Below are positions 61,477-64,000 of a stretch of 64,000 bases of DNA, piece after piece. Position 1 is the first letter of the stretch; the number at the start of each line of letters is the position of its first letter. The notes beneath the pieces are model-generated. The model did not search any database, was not told where the DNA came from, and worked only from the letters and a program-made list of their open reading frames with translations. The position numbers and the translations under genes were made by a program. Source of the stretch: Hyaloscypha bicolor E (lineage: Eukaryota; Ascomycota; Leotiomycetes; Helotiales; Hyaloscyphaceae); the NCBI RefSeq assembly GCF_002865645.1, contig NW_020194667.1, positions 248,001 to 312,000 on the forward strand. Reading direction: 5' to 3'.

Positions 61477-62962
61477 GAGGGAGGTCTGAGGAGTTTGAGG
61501 AGTCGGAGCTTATGGAGGTTCGCAGACGTCCCCTACCTTCGTGATTCGGAGCTCTATGCAGGCGGGTGACTTCGAGAGCTGTCTTTGGCAGGGGATTCCA
61601 GTGAGCTGTTTTCGAGGCAGCTACAGGCGGCGCAGTTGCTTTCAATCCTGATTATGTGGTTGTAAATGCCGTATGCAATTATGCAGTATCGTATTCGGGG
61701 GCTTGGATGTGAATTCTGGTCAATTGTTCTTCGGGTTTGAATGGTGTTTGTATGTATGCAGGAGAAGATTCAACTTGTAAAGCAGCGGGGAGGTGTAGTG
61801 CTGTGCGATAGGGCGGCCTGAACGCTGTCAAAAAAAGCACGCTTGTGCTAAACCCAACTGGGATTAGCTCAACTAATCTGAATATTTTCCAAACCGAGTC
61901 CGCTTCTCAAATTCCTTCTTTTCTCTTCACAGCAAGACCTCCAACTCAAATCTTCGACAGCTTGAACTATTTACAACTCAGCTGGCGACTCCGATGAGTG
62001 GTCAAGATCATACACCACTCTAAAACCATTGTCTCGAGGGCCCCGTTCACGCGGCGAGCTGCCATGAGCGGACGATGACCAAATGATGGAAACATTATAC
62101 GGAGAGAGGAACTGAATCTCAATATCGGGTCTGTCATTGTAGGTAGCATCAAATCTCCTCTGTCTGATTTTGTATGATGAAAACATTACTCTGGTAATAT
62201 GACTCAGCCTGCGTGCTTGCACGATGTGGTCGAGTTTGAGATCAATATTGGCAAAATCTGACTATCCTCAATGAAATCCTTGGAAACATATGCTAGCCAA
62301 ATATGCCTGCTAACTCCTATTGCTCCGTCTCCAGGATTTCTCAATTATCCCTCAGCCAGGACTCTCTCAGCACGTCTTGAGCGTCGTTGAGCCTAAGCAC
62401 GTGACCTCTAATATTACAACACACCCCGGATGTTCCTACCATCAGAGCTACCAAAACGCTCTGTTATATCTCATGAGGGGCCAAAGATCTCAAATTGCGG
62501 TCACTTGTTCCTTCCGCCTTCCATCAATAGTTCCAGATATGGTGTTCAGGCACAAATCAGTAGATTGAGAGCCGAATCGTGAGGCCCTGGAAAGAGCCTG
62601 CTTGTCCTTCGAAGTGCAAGATCCTTCGGGTTCTCTTAGCAAGTGCTGAAGCTGGGTGTCAGGTCTGTTCATGATTCGTTTGTGGCACTACTTCACTCAA
62701 CTGGTACCAGCAATGAACTGCACTTCCGCCCAATGCTTGCTCGCGTCAAGTATGAAAACCCTGAATGAAGAGGGAAATCCGGTGGGAAATGAAAGCAATA
62801 TTCTCTAGATCAAATACCCCTGAAAATCTGGTGCATTGATTATGACCGAAGAAAGTATTATCCCTTCGTCTATGCTGTCCTCCAACAAGTCTAACTTTTC
62901 GAATCCAATCTATTTAGTTTCCCGCGTCTATTGTCTATCCCAATGCATGCTTAAACCAATGT
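61477..62962. promoter_or_regulatory. Intergenic: eIF4E-family promoter and desaturase 3' region
   Basis: About 1.5 kb. No recognisable protein; the open frames at 61,967-62,222, 62,320-62,568 and 62,836-62,962 show no domain. A GCACGTGACC box is at about 62,398. Confidence 0.45.
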
Positions 62963-64000
62963 CTATTCGTTCTTCGAAAAGAAGTAAATATGACTGCTTT
63001 CCTCCGTCTCAACCACGAATTTGCACTGTGTGTAATTCTTCCAGAATGCCCACAAGTACGGCGTCTTCATATCACTTTGATAATGCTTCCCCATCACCCC
63101 TTTCACTGCATCTGACGCTTCAGCTGCATAGTAAAATGGGATCCTGGAGCTGTGATGATGCAGGACATGGGTCTCGATGGCGCCATGGAAGATATGGCGG
63201 CCGATGAAGCCGAAGTCCCGGTCAACAGTACTCGCTGCACCCCTCAAGAAGGACCAAGTCTTGGTGGGGTAGTACGGGATCGAGACATCCGTATGTTGAA
63301 GGAACGTTATGGTGACTACAGTCCATCAGCACAGACTCGATCAAGGAAGGGAGGACAACATACGGATCCAGTGATTTGTCCACAAATACGGAAATCCGTA
63401 AAACAGCATCACATTCCACGCTCCAAACCATCTGACCGCTGCCCAAAGTCCCGTAGCAGCAAGCGCAATCTCCACATCTGAAATCAAGACGTCTCTGGTG
63501 TTCTCAGGTTTGAAGTTAGGTCCATCACCTCCGAGGTAGAAATGGCTCCTCTTCCACCAAGGCGCTGCTGCCATTCGCTCGATTGCGAAGTTGTTGATGG
63601 TCATGTAGATTGGCCAGGCTATGAGTTGATGGAAAAAGAGTGTGGTGAGGGCGACAACTGGAGTGTCTTCCACCATCTCCCACGCCTTGCTATGCGTTGC
63701 TCGTTCATTGTCGAAATCCTCTTTCAGCGTAGGCACAAATGCAATATCTCTATCGAGGTTGTTTGTTGACTTGTGATGCTGAGAATGCGTGAATCGCCAG
63801 GAATGGAAAGGGACCAGAAGGAACGAGTGGATGATGAGCCCGGTGGTATGGTTGAATGCTTTGCTCTTGCTAAGGGCGCCATGTCCGCATTCATGAGCCA
63901 GCTCCCAAAGACCAGTGAAGACGAGTCCTTGAACGAAAGCATAGGTGAACCAAGCAACGTGACGCAGGTGCGGGAAAGGGATGCTGGGGATCTGAGTGGC
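62963..64000 (-). CDS. Delta-12-type (oleate) fatty acid desaturase, 3' part
   Basis: Two exons in view: 64000-63364 (continuing beyond the window) and 63315-62963, separated by a 48-bp intron (GTATGT...CTGTAG). The three histidine boxes are present: HECGH at 63881-63895, HSQHH at 63773-63787 and HVLHH at 63155-63169. Conserved context includes LWELAHECGHGALSK, TNNLDRDIAFVP, NHWILTITFLQHTD and DFGFIGRHIFHG. Membrane spans lie between the boxes. The enzyme sits in the endoplasmic reticulum and, if family assignment holds, introduces the second double bond into oleate to give linoleate using a di-iron centre. The C-terminus (HIYFFSKNE) is short. The start codon and N-terminal part are outside the window. 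Confidence 0.9.

Noticed and set aside
41455..62405. Recurrent CACGTG boxes as a shared regulatory network
   Set aside because: About nine in 25 kb is close to chance for a 6-bp palindrome, and several lie in introns or 3' regions.

Overview
The window looks like a chromosome segment of a filamentous ascomycete. Evidence: short spliceosomal introns (about 45-150 bp, GT...AG, often with a CTGAC/CTAAC-like branch site), HET, NACHT-ankyrin, 2EXR, F-box and Zn2Cys6 proteins, a GH72 wall enzyme, and a sharp two-compartment composition typical of repeat-induced point mutation (RIP). The protein types suggest Leotiomycetes (Helotiales-like); that placement is a guess from recalled family resemblance.

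Bases 1 to about 39,250 are an AT-rich block almost without CpA/TpG, with no intact gene. It can be unpicked into layers. The oldest layer on the right is a minus-strand superfamily-1 helicase gene of the NFX1/ZNFX1/Hrr1 type, now a stop-ridden pseudogene. It is split by a 13.85-kb insertion: Gypsy element E (plus strand, LTRs 22572-22898 and 36091-36417, target duplication ATATT). E is split by Gypsy element D (minus strand, LTRs 25911-26262 and 32395-32746, target duplication TTATC). D carries two solo LTR-like insertions of a family called C here (27519-27822 plus, 29834-30137 minus), each with a perfect 4-bp duplication. On the left, Gypsy element A (plus strand) is split by Gypsy element B (5419-12086, minus strand) and by a third C copy (12501-12803). 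B itself carries a 151-bp, hardly mutated insertion (6500-6650).

At about 39,250 composition changes abruptly inside an open frame that joins the first four exons of a GH72 glucanosyltransferase to the start of the helicase pseudogene. Bases 39,250-64,000 are ordinary gene-bearing DNA: F-box protein (minus), 2EXR protein (plus), MFS transporter (plus), HET-domain protein (minus) lying between two halves of a broken BTB gene, a 2EXR pseudogene (plus), a ten-exon regulator with two Zn2Cys6 clusters (minus), a six-exon NACHT-ankyrin protein (minus), an eIF4E-family cap-binding protein (minus), and the 3' part of a delta-12-type fatty acid desaturase (minus, running off the window end).

These genes do not form a pathway. 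The notable pattern is accessory: a HET protein, an NLR-type NACHT-ankyrin protein, F-box, BTB and 2EXR genes, several broken or duplicated, beside a heterochromatin-like transposon block. The housekeeping-type gene (eIF4E family) and the desaturase lie at the far end. Exon models for the three multi-intron genes were built by hand; in each the summed exon lengths are divisible by three and the protein reads through every junction.
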